Part shown: positions 46,405 to 57,658 of the stretch, one piece after another
Position numbering within the stretch: the first letter of the stretch is position 1
Layout of the letters: each line of letters starts with the position of its first letter
The notes under the pieces: generated by a model
Databases searched by the model: none
The model's input: the letters and a program-made list of their open reading frames with translations, nothing else
Told to the model about the DNA's origin: nothing
Translations under genes and position numbers: made by a program
Assembly: GCA_014843695.1 (NCBI GenBank)
Contig: CM026397.1
Span: 45,512,571 to 45,576,570, forward strand
DNA from: Archivesica marissinica
Taxonomy: Eukaryota > Mollusca > Bivalvia > Venerida > Vesicomyidae
Direction of reading: 5' to 3'
DNA: 64,000 bases

Positions 46405-48976
46405 CTGCCTCTTATCTCTCCATCAATGCTAACGATGCTGACCATTGCTGCCTCTTATCTCTCCATCAACGCTAATGATGCTGACCATTGCTGCCTCTTA
46501 TCTCTCCATCAACGCTAATGATGCCTACCATTGCTGCCTCTTATCTCTCCATCAACGCTAACGATGCCTACCATTGCTGCCTCTTATCTCTCCATCAATG
46601 CTAATGATGCCGACCATTGCTGCCTCTTATCTCTCCATCAACGCTAACGATGCCGATCATTGCTGCCTCTTATCTCTCCATCAACGCTAACGATGCCTAC
46701 CATTGCTGCCTCTTATCTCTCCATCAACGCTAACGATGCGACCATTGCTGCCTCTTATCTCTCCATCAATGCTAACGATGCTGACCATTGCTGCCTCTTA
46801 TCTCTCAATCAATGCTAATGATGCCTACCATTGCTGCCTCTTATCTCTCCATCAATGCTAACGATGCCGATCATTGCTGCCTCTTATCTCTCCATCAACG
46901 CTAATGATGCCGACCATTGCTGCCTCTTATCTCTCCATCAATGCTAACGATGCCGACCATTGATGCCTCTTATCTCTCCATCAACGCTAACGATGCTGAT
47001 CATTGATGCCTCTTATCTCTCCATCAATGCTAACGATGCTGACCATTGATGCCTCTTATCTCTCCATCAATGCTAACGATGCTGACCATTGATGCCTCTT
47101 ATCTCTCCATCAACGCTAATGATGCCTACCATTGATGCCTCTTATCTCTCCATCAACGCTAACGATGCCTACCATTGATGCCTCTTATCTCTCCATCAAC
47201 GCTAACGATGCCTACCATTGATGCCTCTTATCTCTCCATCAACACTAATGATGCCTACCATTGATGCCTCTTATCTCTCCATCAATGCTAATGATGCCTA
47301 CCATTGTTACCTCTTATCTCTCCATCAACGCTAATGATGCCGATCATTGATGCCTCTTATCTCTCCATCAACGCTAACAATGCCTACCATTGATGCCTCT
47401 TATCTCTCCATCAACACTAATGATGCCGATCATTGCTGCCTCTTATCTCTCCATCAATGCTAACGATGCTGATCATTGCTGCCTCTTATTTCTCCATCAA
47501 TGCTAACGATGCCGACCATTGCTGCCTCTTATCTCTCCATCAACGCTAATGATGCCGATCATTGATGCCTCTTATCTCTCCATCAATGCTAACGATGCTG
47601 ATCATTGCTGCCTCTTATCTCTCCATCAACGCTAACGATGCCGATCATTGCTGCCTCTTATCTCTCCATCAATGCTAACGATGCTGATCATTGATGCCTC
47701 TTATCTCTCCATCAACGCTAACGATGCCGATCATTGCTGCCTCTTATCTCTCCATCAATGCTAACGATGCGATCATTGATGCCTCTTATCTCTCCATCAA
47801 TGCTAACGATGCTGATCATTGCTGCCTCTTATCTCTCCATCAACGCTAACGATGCTGACCATTGATGCCTCTTATCTCTCCATCAATGCTAACGATGCGA
47901 TCATTGATGCCTCTTATCTCTCCATCAATGCTAACGATGCTGATCATTGCTGCCTCTTATCTCTCCATCAACGCTAACGATGCCGATCATTGCTGCCTCT
48001 TATCTCTCCATCAACGCTAACGATGCTGATCATTGATGCCTCTTATCTCTCCATCAATGCTAATGATGCCGACCATTGCTGCCACTTATCTCTCCATCAA
48101 TGCTAATGATGCCGACCATTGCTGCCTCTTATCTCTCCATCAACGCTAACGATGCGACCATTGATGCCTCTTATCTCTCCATCAATGCTAACGATGCTGA
48201 TCATTGCTGCCTCTTATTTCTCCATCAATGCTAACGATGCCGACCATTGCTGCCTCTTATCTCTCCATCAACGCTAATGATGCCGATCATTGATGCCTCT
48301 TATCTCTCCATCAATGCTAACGATGCTGATCATTGCTGCCTCTTATCTCTCCATCAACGCTAACGATGCCGATCATTGCTGCCTCTTATCTCTCCATCAA
48401 TGCTAACGATGCTGATCATTGATGCCTCTTATCTCTCCATCAACGCTAACGATGCCGATCATTGCTGCCTCTTATCTCTCCATCAATGCTAACGATGCGA
48501 TCATTGATGCCTCTTATCTCTCCATCAATGCTAACGATGCTGATCATTGCTGCCTCTTATCTCTCCATCAACGCTAACGATGCTGACCATTGATGCCTCT
48601 TATCTCTCCATCAATGCTAACGATGCGATCATTGATGCCTCTTATCTCTCCATCAATGCTAACGATGCTGATCATTGCTGCCTCTTATCTCTCCATCAAC
48701 GCTAACGATGCCGATCATTGCTGCCTCTTATCTCTCCATCAACGCTAACGATGCTGATCATTGATGCCTCTTATCTCTCCATCAATGCTAATGATGCCGA
48801 CCATTGCTGCCACTTATCTCTCCATCAATGCTAATGATGCCGACCATTGCTGCCTCTTATCTCTCCATCAACGCTAACGATGCGACCATTGATGCCTCTT
48901 ATCTCTCCATCAAAGCTAACGATGCGACCATTGATGCCTCTTATCTCTCCATCAATGCTAACGATGCCTACCATTG
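46405..48976. repeat. 43-bp satellite, about 60 copies, with a 728-bp duplicated block
   Basis: The unit is TCTCTCCATCAACGCTAACG, then ATGCCGATCATTGCTGCCTC, then TTA. Variants are AATGC/AACGC, CTAATG, GATGCTG, GCCTACC, ATTGATGCC and a one-base deletion (GATGCGATC). Rare markers recur exactly 728 bases apart: TTATTTCTCC at 47486 and 48214, and GCCACTTATC at 48081 and 48809. Confidence 0.95.
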
Positions 48977-49039
48977 ATTGGTTAATCGCAAATTCTATTT
49001 GTTGTTTATGACATTCCAGGTTGCTGCATGTGTCAGTTG

Positions 49040-49393
49040 GTTGTAATAATGACTTACAAGACCGTTTACCAATCTGACTTACATTGTATGAGACCATTTA
49101 GCAATCTGACTTACATTGTACGAGACCAATTAGCCGTCTGACTTACATTGTACGAGACCAATTAGCCGTCTGACTTACATTGTACGAGACCATTTAGCCA
49201 TCTGACTTACATTGTACGAGACCAATTAGCCATCTGACTTACATTGTACGAGACCAATTAGCCGTCTGACTTACATTGTATGAGACCAATTAGCAATCTG
49301 ACTTACATTGTATGAGACCATTTAGCAATCTGACTTATATTGTATGAGACCATTTAGCCATCTGACTTACATTGCATGAGACCAATTAGCCGT
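49040..49393. repeat. 32-bp tandem repeat, left block, about 11 copies
   Basis: The unit is TGTACGAGACCAATTAGCCG followed by TCTGACTTACAT. Variants are TGTATGAGACC, CATTTAGCAATC and AGCCATC. The array is cut by the LINE insertion at 49394 and resumes at 52258. Confidence 0.95.
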
Positions 49394-52257
49394 TTCTTGG
49401 CCTTCAATTTAGATATCATTGTCCAACCTTTGGAATTTTAAAATTTAATAAACCCAAATTGACGAGCTTTGATCGGCATATATGGAAATATGATAGAGGT
49501 GATTACCAGACATTGCGTGATAATTTTGCCACGGCTAATTGGGAAAGTGTAAAAGATGAAGACATAAATATATACACACAAAACTTAACCAGACTAATCT
49601 TGTCTACAGCTAAAAACTCTATTCCAAATAAAACTGTTAAAGTGAAACCGTTGGATGCCCCATGGATAAATAATGCCATTAAATTACAGATAAGGAAACG
49701 TAAACGTGCATATAGAAAGGCTAAGCTAAGAGACTCTGTTTATTACTGGGCTAAATTCAGACTGTTACGCAACGAAATAGTAACTTTAATAAGGACGACA
49801 AAAGACAAATATTATAAAAATATTTCAGATAAATTAAAATCAGGCGAAATTAGTTCTAGAGACTGGTGGACAATTCTAAAATCATTTATCATTAAACCCA
49901 ACAGTACTACCATACCAGCTTTTATTAATGCAAATAATAATGATACATTAATTATAGATAATACTGATAAAGCGAATTGCCTGAACAATTTTTTTCCCGA
50001 CCAAACAAATATTGAAAATCATAACAAAGAACCACCACTTGTTAACTCAAATGCAACAAATACGCTAAGTTCCATCAATATCACACCAACTGAAGTACTT
50101 GATATTCTGAAGTTATTACGTGTCGACAAGGCATCTGGTCCTGATGGACTTAGTAATAGAATACTTAAAGAAGCCTGCTATGAGCTTTCGAAACCGTTAT
50201 GTGATATTTTTAATTTATCTTTAAGGCAGTGCAAATTACCCAGTAGTTGGAAGGAAGCGAATGTATCGGCGATATTTAAGAAAGGTGATCCAAAATTACC
50301 ATCTAACTACAGACCTATTTCATTATTGAACACAATGGAAAAGGTTTTCGAGCGTATAGTTTTCAAATATATTTTTAATAATCTTACAAGTAATAATTTT
50401 CTAACCCAGTTTCAATCTGGTTTTCTTCCAGGTGATTCCACCGTCAATCAGTTGACTTTCTTGTATGATACCTTTTGTAAAGCTCTTGATGATGGCCTCG
50501 ACGTTCGAGCAGTGTTTTTAGATATAAGTAAAGCTTTTGATAAGGTGTGGCACCGTGGTCTTCTAGCAAAACTGAAATCCGCTGGCATTACAGGTGATTT
50601 ACACGACTGGTTTACTGATTATCTAAGCAGTAGGCGACAACGTGTTGTACTTCCAGGCGGTACCTCTGAATGGCTATATTTGCGTGCCGGAGTACCGCAG
50701 GGTTCCATATTAGGCCCTCTATTATTCTTAATATTTATTAATGATATTGTTAATGAAATACAAAGCAATATACGGCTATTTGCCGATGATACATCTTTGT
50801 ATATTATTGTCCAAGATATTAACTTAGCTGATGTTATTCTTCAAAGTGATATACAGGCAATATCCACATGGGCATCAAACTGGTGCGTTACATTCAATCT
50901 GTCTAAATCAGAAATTATAACGTTCTCCAGAGCTCGCCATGCACGACAATATTTACCATTAACAATGAACAATGTCCCAATATCAGAGGTTAGTTCACAT
51001 AAGCACTTGGGATTATTTTTAACTAAAAATTGTACTTGGCATACTCACCTCACTTACATTAAGGAAAAGGCATGGAAACGAATATACATAATGCAGAAAT
51101 TAAAATACAAACTTGATCGTAAATCCTTAGAGATAATTTATACATCATTCATACGCCCTATTTTAGAATATTCAGATGTTGTATGGGATAATTGTCCCGA
51201 ATTCGTAAAAAATGAAATAGAAAAAATTCAAAACGAGGCTGCCAGAATCGCAACAGGTGCATCTAAACTAGTTTCATTAATTGATCTACAAAATGAAGTT
51301 AACTGGGAACCTTTAAGTACCCGTAGATACAAACATAAACTAATTTTGTTTTATAAAATGAAAAACTGTTTAACACCTGACTACTTATCTGATCTTGTAC
51401 CTGCAACTGTTGCTTCAATTAGTCGATATAATCTTCGAAATGCTGACGCTATACGATCAATTGACTGCAGGACAACTTCATACTACAATTCATTTTTACC
51501 ATCCGTAATAAGAGAATGGAATGACCTAGAGAGTAACGTTAGGAATGCCACAACTCTAAACACCTTTAAAAACTATATAAACAAAGATAAAAGAAAAACT
51601 CCGACGTTCTTCTATTATGGTGATAGATACCTACAAGTATTACATACACGAATTAGAACCAAGTCAAGTGGGCTCCACGAGCATCTCTTTTTAAAAAACT
51701 TAATTCAATCACCACTATGCCGCTGTGGATCCAACGAAAACAGCTACCACTTTTTCTTTGAATGTACATACTATTCTAATATTCGAATTGATTTCCTACA
51801 CAATGTGCTAAGATTATGCCCTACTGCTAATCTGCATACTATCCTACATGGCGAGGAGACCCTGACAGATGACATCAACAAAATAATATTTGAATATGTC
51901 CATAACTTCATTCGTGATACAAAACGATTCTTTGAGTGAAACCCCATACATATAAGACCCCATGTATATAAAACATGCACTTGATGTCTTTACCCCTCTC
52001 TGCCTGCGCTACATTCTCAAATATCTTCTCTTTCTTCTGCTTTCTTACCGGTATTATATTCCTGTCATTTCTAAGCAATATGCACATTTGGTATACATAT
52101 ATTAGCTCCACACCGTCCAAAATAGTACTGTGTATTTTGAACTGCAAGGAGAGAAACTATATAAGCTCTGGTTCCGTTTTGATCCTTTCCTATTCTTTGA
52201 TTGTGTGTGCATGTATTGTTTTGTGAATGTATATAGTGGAATAAATATGTTTAAACT
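49394..52257 (+). mobile_element. Non-LTR retrotransposon (CR1/Jockey type), 5' truncated, 2864 bp
   Basis: Inserted in the 32-bp array. AATTAGCCGT flanks it at 49384-49393 and 52258-52267; this can be a 10-bp target duplication or simply the array unit on both sides. It contains one long frame (endonuclease end, reverse transcriptase, C-terminal zinc-finger-like motif). The 3' end of about 315 bases ends AGTGGAATAAATATGTTTAA without a poly-A tail. The same 3' end occurs at 41772-41880. The open frame and intact flanks point to a recent insertion. It lies antisense to ERMP1 in the intron between exons D and E. Confidence 0.92.
49396..51939 (+). CDS. LINE ORF2 protein, partial: endonuclease C-terminus plus reverse transcriptase
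   Basis: The protein makes cDNA from the LINE RNA at nicked target DNA. The frame is open from the truncation point (49396) to the stop at 51937-51939, with no internal start needed; the first AUG-like start in databases would be arbitrary. The first residues (YHCPTFGILKFNKP) look like the end of an apurinic-type endonuclease domain; the rest of that domain is missing. Counting from 49459: the RT core spans about 215-480 with DKASGPDGLS, FKKGDPKLPSNYRPISLL, VFLDISKAFDKVWHRGLL, GVPQGSILGPLLFLIFIND and the catalytic FADDTSLYI (FADD at 441-444). A cysteine-histidine motif (CRCGSNENSYHFFFEC) starts near 754. No stop or frameshift. Clade beyond CR1/Jockey is uncertain. Confidence 0.93.
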   Translation, partial: LGLQFRYHCPTFGILKFNKPKLTSFDRHIWKYDRGDYQTLRDNFATANWESVKDEDINIYTQNLTRLILSTAKNSIPNKTVKVKPLDAPWINNAIKLQIRKRKRAYRKAKLRDSVYYWAKFRLLRNEIVTLIRTTKDKYYKNISDKLKSGEISSRDWWTILKSFIIKPNSTTIPAFINANNNDTLIIDNTDKANCLNNFFPDQTNIENHNKEPPLVNSNATNTLSSINITPTEVLDILKLLRVDKASGPDGLSNRILKEACYELSKPLCDIFNLSLRQCKLPSSWKEANVSAIFKKGDPKLPSNYRPISLLNTMEKVFERIVFKYIFNNLTSNNFLTQFQSGFLPGDSTVNQLTFLYDTFCKALDDGLDVRAVFLDISKAFDKVWHRGLLAKLKSAGITGDLHDWFTDYLSSRRQRVVLPGGTSEWLYLRAGVPQGSILGPLLFLIFINDIVNEIQSNIRLFADDTSLYIIVQDINLADVILQSDIQAISTWASNWCVTFNLSKSEIITFSRARHARQYLPLTMNNVPISEVSSHKHLGLFLTKNCTWHTHLTYIKEKAWKRIYIMQKLKYKLDRKSLEIIYTSFIRPILEYSDVVWDNCPEFVKNEIEKIQNEAARIATGASKLVSLIDLQNEVNWEPLSTRRYKHKLILFYKMKNCLTPDYLSDLVPATVASISRYNLRNADAIRSIDCRTTSYYNSFLPSVIREWNDLESNVRNATTLNTFKNYINKDKRKTPTFFYYGDRYLQVLHTRIRTKSSGLHEHLFLKNLIQSPLCRCGSNENSYHFFFECTYYSNIRIDFLHNVLRLCPTANLHTILHGEETLTDDINKIIFEYVHNFIRDTKRFFE

Positions 52258-52335
52258 AATTAGCCGTCTGACTTACATTGTACGAGACCAATTAGCCGTC
52301 TGACTTATATTGTACGAGACCAATTAGCCGTCTGC
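52258..52335. repeat. 32-bp tandem repeat, right block, about 2.4 copies
   Basis: Resumes directly after the LINE with AATTAGCCGTCTGACTTACA, in the same phase as on the left side. Confidence 0.93.
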
Positions 52336-52374
52336 TATTGTGTCATCTAGCAGAGATGTAATAAGTAGATTTAG

Positions 52375-52609
52375 GTTTTACAAATTTATTTTAGCTCGAT
52401 TGCGAAACAAGTTTTTAAGACATTATATTAATCACTCTCGAGACCTCATTCCTGATGGAATCCATCGCCACGAGGGAGAGAGGAGGCAACGTGGAATATA
52501 AATGCCTTGCCTAAGGGCACAATTGTAACAGCTCCAGCAGGGCTCGAACTCTGGACCTTTCGCACCTGAAGCGAATGCGCTACCACTGCGCTATCACGAC
52601 TTCCACAAG
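52375..52609 (-). mobile_element. tRNA-derived SINE (family 3), full copy with target duplication
   Basis: Homologous along its whole length to 33371-33605: GTGGAAGTCGTGATAGC start on the minus strand, GAGTTCGAGCCC as B box, CCTCGTGGCGATGGATTCC in the body and AAAATAAATTTGTAAAA at the tail. The 12-bp direct repeat AAGTAGATTTAG flanks it (52363-52374 and 52610-52621). Confidence 0.88.
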
Positions 52610-52757
52610 AAGTAGATTTAGTTGATTGGTAATCTTCTTTCTATCATGTTTGAAAATAATACAAACCATAATAGTTTTGGTTTAAGAATCAGTGTTTGGC
52701 CCAGAACCGACAGACTGGCAATCTTAGTAAACACGCAATTTAGTAATATATCGTTAC

Positions 52758-52987
52758 CTTGAATACAGTATCCCGTAAAAACGTGTGAAAGATGATAATA
52801 GTAACACACTGCGGTAACACAAACAGCGGGATGAAGTTGTACGTGTGTGTATACCAACTCATATTCCGACCCAGAAGTGTCATTAAGATCGCCATGGCAA
52901 CAGCAGTCAGCAGTATCACAATCCAGGTTAAGGTCATAGAAACTATAGCCTTCAGCAGATTCCTAGGGTATTTAACATCATGATTAT
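52758..52987 (-). CDS. ERMP1: ERMP1-like exon D (first membrane helices)
   Basis: 230 bases. Acceptor CTTCTCTATCCAG; donor GTAACG. The first two bases complete an aspartate codon with the last G of exon C; then 76 codons, phase 0 end. The peptide starts NHDVKYPRNLLKAIVSM. A helix follows (WIVILLTAVAMAILMTLL), then LGRNMSWYTHTYNF, a second helix (IPLFVLPQCVTIIIF) and the end FLRDTVFK. ERMP1 has SLIGQSLSWYNHFY between its first helices, so the LGR.MSWY.H block is a good match. No repeats lie inside. The short stretch 52622-52757 downstream of the donor shows nothing recognisable. Confidence 0.92.
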
Positions 52988-53577
52988 CTGGATAGAGAAG
53001 AAAACAGAAACATGATTCATAATATACTATCTGTTCGATCATAGCTCCAATTTGCCACTTATATAGGGTTCATTCTAGAGTGGGAAAAGGGAGCAGGGTG
53101 GGTCAGAGAAGGGACTGGGTGGGTCAGAAAAGAGGCTGGGTGCATTTTGAGGGGTGAAGGGGGTAGGTGCTGGAGGGAGTATTTGGGGGGTTACCTCCTA
53201 GAAATGTTGCTAACTTACGGTGATTATTCTTGGGCATTACATATTGGTGATGAGTTCTAAAATGTAGCTACAAGGCACTCACCTGTAGAGACTTGTATAA
53301 AATAACAACAATTTTAAAAAACAAAGACCAAAAAAAACATATTTTTAAAGAGGCAAAAGGGCAGGGCTAAAAGGGCAGCACGCCGTCATTCCGCTCTAGA
53401 ACAAACTATTCACGTGTAATAATAGTGTACTGTGGGGAATTTCCATTCTGCAATTTCTGTTCAATAAGCGAACATTGTTAATAATACGTTCGGAAAAGTT
53501 CATTATTGAGACAAATTAGTATTTGATATTAAATGTTTCGTAGGTTTCTATTGGCTTACTGGAACTGTTTTCTGTAA
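52988..53577. other. Intron sequence with a diverged inverted-repeat element
   Basis: At about 53065-53407 a sequence starts AGGGTTCATTCTAGAG and ends CTCTAGAACAAACT, resembling the ends of the 310-bp element at 28005. It also shares an inner A-rich stretch and an AGGGC-rich part near the right end. It is G-rich on the left (GGGTGGGTCAGAGAAGGG). The remainder is unrecognised. Confidence 0.45.
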
Positions 53578-54452
53578 CTATTTCCATGCGATACAGTGCT
53601 CAATACCAAATAAATAGAGATATATTTCCATGCGATACAGTGCTCAATACCAAATAAATAGAGATATATTTCCATGCGATACAGTGCTCAATACTAAATA
53701 AATAGAGATATATTTCCATGCGATACAGTGCTCAATACCAAATAAATAGAGATATATTTCCATGCGATACAGTGCTCAATACCAAATAAATAGAGATATA
53801 TTTCCATGCGATACAGTGCTCAACACCAAATAAATAGAGATATATTTCCATGCGATACAGTGCTCAATACCAAATAAATAGAGATATATTTCCATGCGAT
53901 ACAGTGCTCAATACCAAATAAATAGAGATATATTTCCATGCGATACAGTGCTCAATACCAAATAAATAGAGATATATTTCCATGCGATACAGTGCTCAAT
54001 ACCAAATAAATAGAGATATATTTCCATGCGATACAGTGCTCAATACCAAATAAATAGAGATATATTTCCATGCGATACAGTGCTCAATACCAAATAAATA
54101 GAGATATATTTCCATGCGATACAGTGCTCAATACCAAATAAATAGAGATATATTTCCATGCGATACAGTGCTCAATACCAAATAAATAGAGATATATTCC
54201 ATGCGATACAGTGCTCAATACCAAATAAATAGAGATATATTTCCATGCGATACAGTGCTCAACACCAAATAAATAGAGATATATTTCCATGCGATACAGT
54301 GCTCAATACCAAATAAATAGAGATATATTTCCATGCGATACAGTGCTCAATACCAAATAAATAGAGATATATTTCCATGCGATACAGTGCTCAATACCAA
54401 ATAAATAGAGATAAATTTCCATGCGATACAGTGCTCAATACCAAATAAATAG
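53578..54452. repeat. 44-bp tandem repeat, about 20 copies
   Basis: The unit is TTTCCATGCGATACAGTGCT, then CAATACCAAATAAATAGAGA, then TATA. Copies are almost identical (rare CAACACC and CAATACTAAA variants, one copy missing a T at about 54197). It ends 102 bases from the donor of exon C. Confidence 0.96.
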
Positions 54453-54554
54453 TGAATTTTCTATCTGGGGTGGATCAGATGGACAGTTGGTGGGGGGATG
54501 TGTCCGTGGGAAGGCGATGTACATCATTTGGAAATAAGGAAATAAAATACCAAC

Positions 54555-54767
54555 CGTATTTATCGATCTTGAAAGTTTTACGAATGATTCTGAACAAAAT
54601 CGCCGCCATTAGAGCGCTGTTAATTACAACTGAAACGTGCTGAGGGTAATAAATCATCATGTAGCCAAAGACATCGAAGAATATCATCGTGCCGTCTTTC
54701 TCTGGTCCTGGGTCAGCCAGGTGTGGACTCGCGGACAGCTTCAGCAGTAATGCCAGTAAATTCTCCC
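54555..54767 (-). CDS. ERMP1: ERMP1-like exon C (end of peptidase domain and first membrane helix)
   Basis: 213 bases: two bases finishing a glycine codon, 70 codons, one base. Acceptor GTATTCCACAG; donor GTTGGT. The peptide reads ENLLALLLKLSASPHLAD, then KDGTMIFFDVFGYMMIYYP, a helix (VSVVINSALMAAILFRII) and KTFKIDKY. ERMP1 has GDNILAVLKHLATSDML and then GNMVFFDVLGLFVIAYPSR here, one of the clearest matches in the window. The acceptor is odd: it lacks a pyrimidine-rich tract because the 21-bp array starts three bases upstream and its sequence takes that place. Length and phase fit both neighbours. Confidence 0.94.
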
Positions 54768-54769
54768 CT

Positions 54770-57510
54770 GTGGAATACACATCATATTGAAGGTGGAATA
54801 CATGTCATACAAGGTGGAATACACGTCATACAAGGTGGAATACACATCATACAAGGTGGAATACATGTCATACAAGGTGGAATACACGTCATACAAGGTG
54901 GAATACACGTCATACAAGGTGGAATACACGTCATACAAGGTGGAATACACGTCATACAAGGTGGAATACACGTCATACAAGGTGGAATACATGTCATACA
55001 AGGTGGAATACACGTCATACAAGGTGGAATACATGTCATACAAGGTGGAATACATGTCATACAAGGTGGAATACACATCATACAAGGTGGAATACATGTC
55101 ATACAAGGTGGAATACACGTCATACAAGGTGGAATCATGTCATACAAGGTGGAATACACGTCATACAAGGTGGAATACATGTCATACAAGGTGGAATACA
55201 CGTCATACAAGGTGGAATACATGTCATACAAGGTGGAATACACGTCATACAAGGTGGAATACACGTCATATTGAAGGTGGAATACATGTCATACAAGGTG
55301 GAATACACGTCATACAAGGTGGAATACATGTCATATTGAAGGTGGAATACACATAGAAGGTGGAATACAGTCATACAAGGTGGAATACACGTCATACAAG
55401 GTGGAATACATGTCATATTGAAGGTGGAATACATGTCATACAAGGTGGAATACACGTCATACAAGGTGGAATACACGTCATATTGAAGGTGGAATACATG
55501 TCATACAAGGTGGAATACACGTCATACAAGGTGGAATACACGTCATACAAGGTGGAATACATGTCATACAAGGTGGAATACACGTCATATTGAAGGTGGA
55601 ATACATGTCATACAGGTGAATACATGTCATACAAGGTGGAATACACGTCATATTGAAGGTGGAATACATGTCATACAAGGTGGAATACACGTCATACAAG
55701 GTGGAATACACGTCATACAAGGTGGAATACATGTCATACAAGGTGGAATACATGTCATACAAGGTGGAATACACGTCATACAAGGTGGAATACACGTCAT
55801 ACAAGGTGGAATACACGTCATACAAGGTGGAATACATGTCATACAAGTGGAATACATGTCATACAAGGTGGAATACACATCATATTGAAGGTGGAATACA
55901 GTCATACAAGGTGGAATACATGTCATACAAGGTGGAATACATGTCATACAAGGTGGAATACACGTCATATGAAGGTGGAATACACGTCATATTGAAGGTG
56001 GAATACATGTCATACAAGTGGAATACACGTCATACAAGGTGGAATACATGTCATACAAGGTGGAATACACGTCATATTGAAGGTGGAATACATGTCATAC
56101 AAGGTGGAATACATGTCATACAAGGTGGAATACATGTCATACAAGGTGGAATACACATCATACAAGGTGGAATACATGTCATACAAGGTGGAATACATGT
56201 CATACAAGGTGGAATACATGTCATACAAGGTGGAATACATGTCATACAAGGTGGAATACATGTCATACAAGGTGGAATACACATCATACAAGGTGGAATA
56301 CACGTCATACAAGGTGGAATACACGTCATACAAGGTGGAATACACGTCATACAAGGTGGAATACACGTCATACAAGGTGGAATACACGTCATACAAGGTG
56401 GAATACACGTCATACAAGGTGGAATACACGTCATACAAGGTGGAATACATGTCATACAAGGTGGAATACATGTCATACAAGGTGGAATACATGTCATACA
56501 AGGTGGAATACACATCATACACACAAGTGGAATACACGTCATACAAGGTGGGAATACACGTCATACAAAGGTGGAATACACGTCATATTGAAGGTGGTGA
56601 AATACACGTCATATTGAAGGTGGAATACACGTCATACAAGGTGGAATACACGTCATATTGAAGGTGGAATACACGTTTGGAATACACAACATATTTGGAC
56701 CGGTTTTGGTGAATTGTCAACGGTGGAATACATGTCATACAAGGTGGATACATGTAACAAGTCATATGAAGGTGGAATAAACTACCAGTTCATACAAGGT
56801 GGAATACATGTCATACAAGGTGGAATACATGTCATACAAGTGGAATACACGTCATACAAGGTGGAATACACCATACAAGGTGGAATACATGTCATACAAG
56901 GTGGAATACACACATCATACAAGGTGGAATACAGTCATACAAGGTGGTAATGTGTGATACATGTCATACAAGGTGGAATACACGTCATATTGAAGGTGGA
57001 ATACATGTCATACAAGGTGGAATACACGTCATATTGAAGGTGGAATACATTCATACAAGGTGGAATACATGTCATATTGAAGGTGGAATACATGTCATAC
57101 AAGGTGGAATACATGTCTATTGAAGGTGGAATACACGTCATACAAGGTGGAATACACTCATACATAGGTGGAATACATGTCATACAAGGTGGAATACATG
57201 TCATATGAAGGTGGAATACATGTCATACAAGGTGGAATACATGTCATACAAGGTGGAATACATGTCATACAAGGTGGAATACACATCATACAAGGTGGAA
57301 TACATGTCATACAAGGTGGAATACACGTCATATTGAAGGTGGAATACATGTCATATTGAAGGTGGAATACATGTCATACAAGGTGGAATACATGTCATAC
57401 AAGGTGGAATACACATCATACAAGGTGGAATACATGTCATACAAGGTGGAATACACGTCATATTGAAGGTGGAATACATGTCATACAAGGTGGAATACAT
57501 GTCATATTAA
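54770..57510. repeat. 21-bp satellite, about 130 copies
   Basis: The unit is GGTGGAATACACGTCATACA followed by A. Alternating forms are ACACGTCAT, ACATGTCAT and ACACATCAT, and units with CATATTGAAGG instead of CATACAAGG. Because 21 is a multiple of 3, open frames such as 55653-56591 (plus) arise; they are not genes. Copies from about 56520 on are more irregular, with odd text near 56680-56720. The first unit overlaps the exon C acceptor. Confidence 0.95.
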
Positions 57511-57658
57511 GTGTGAAATATACATCATATAAAAGGTGAAAATTTCATGGATGAAACTGAAAAACCGAATTACTTTGCTGAGGTGTCTAGGTCCCTATAT
57601 GGTTCGAGAACAATACCCTGGTGGGGGGACCTGGGATCTAATGTTGCTGGTGGGGGGA
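57511..57658. other. Intron sequence before the second gap
   Basis: Unrecognised sequence. It ends with GGGGGGACCTGGGATCTAAT then GTTGCTGGTGGGGGGA just before the N run. The piece GGACCTGGGATCTAATGTTG is repeated right after the gap. Confidence 0.5.
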
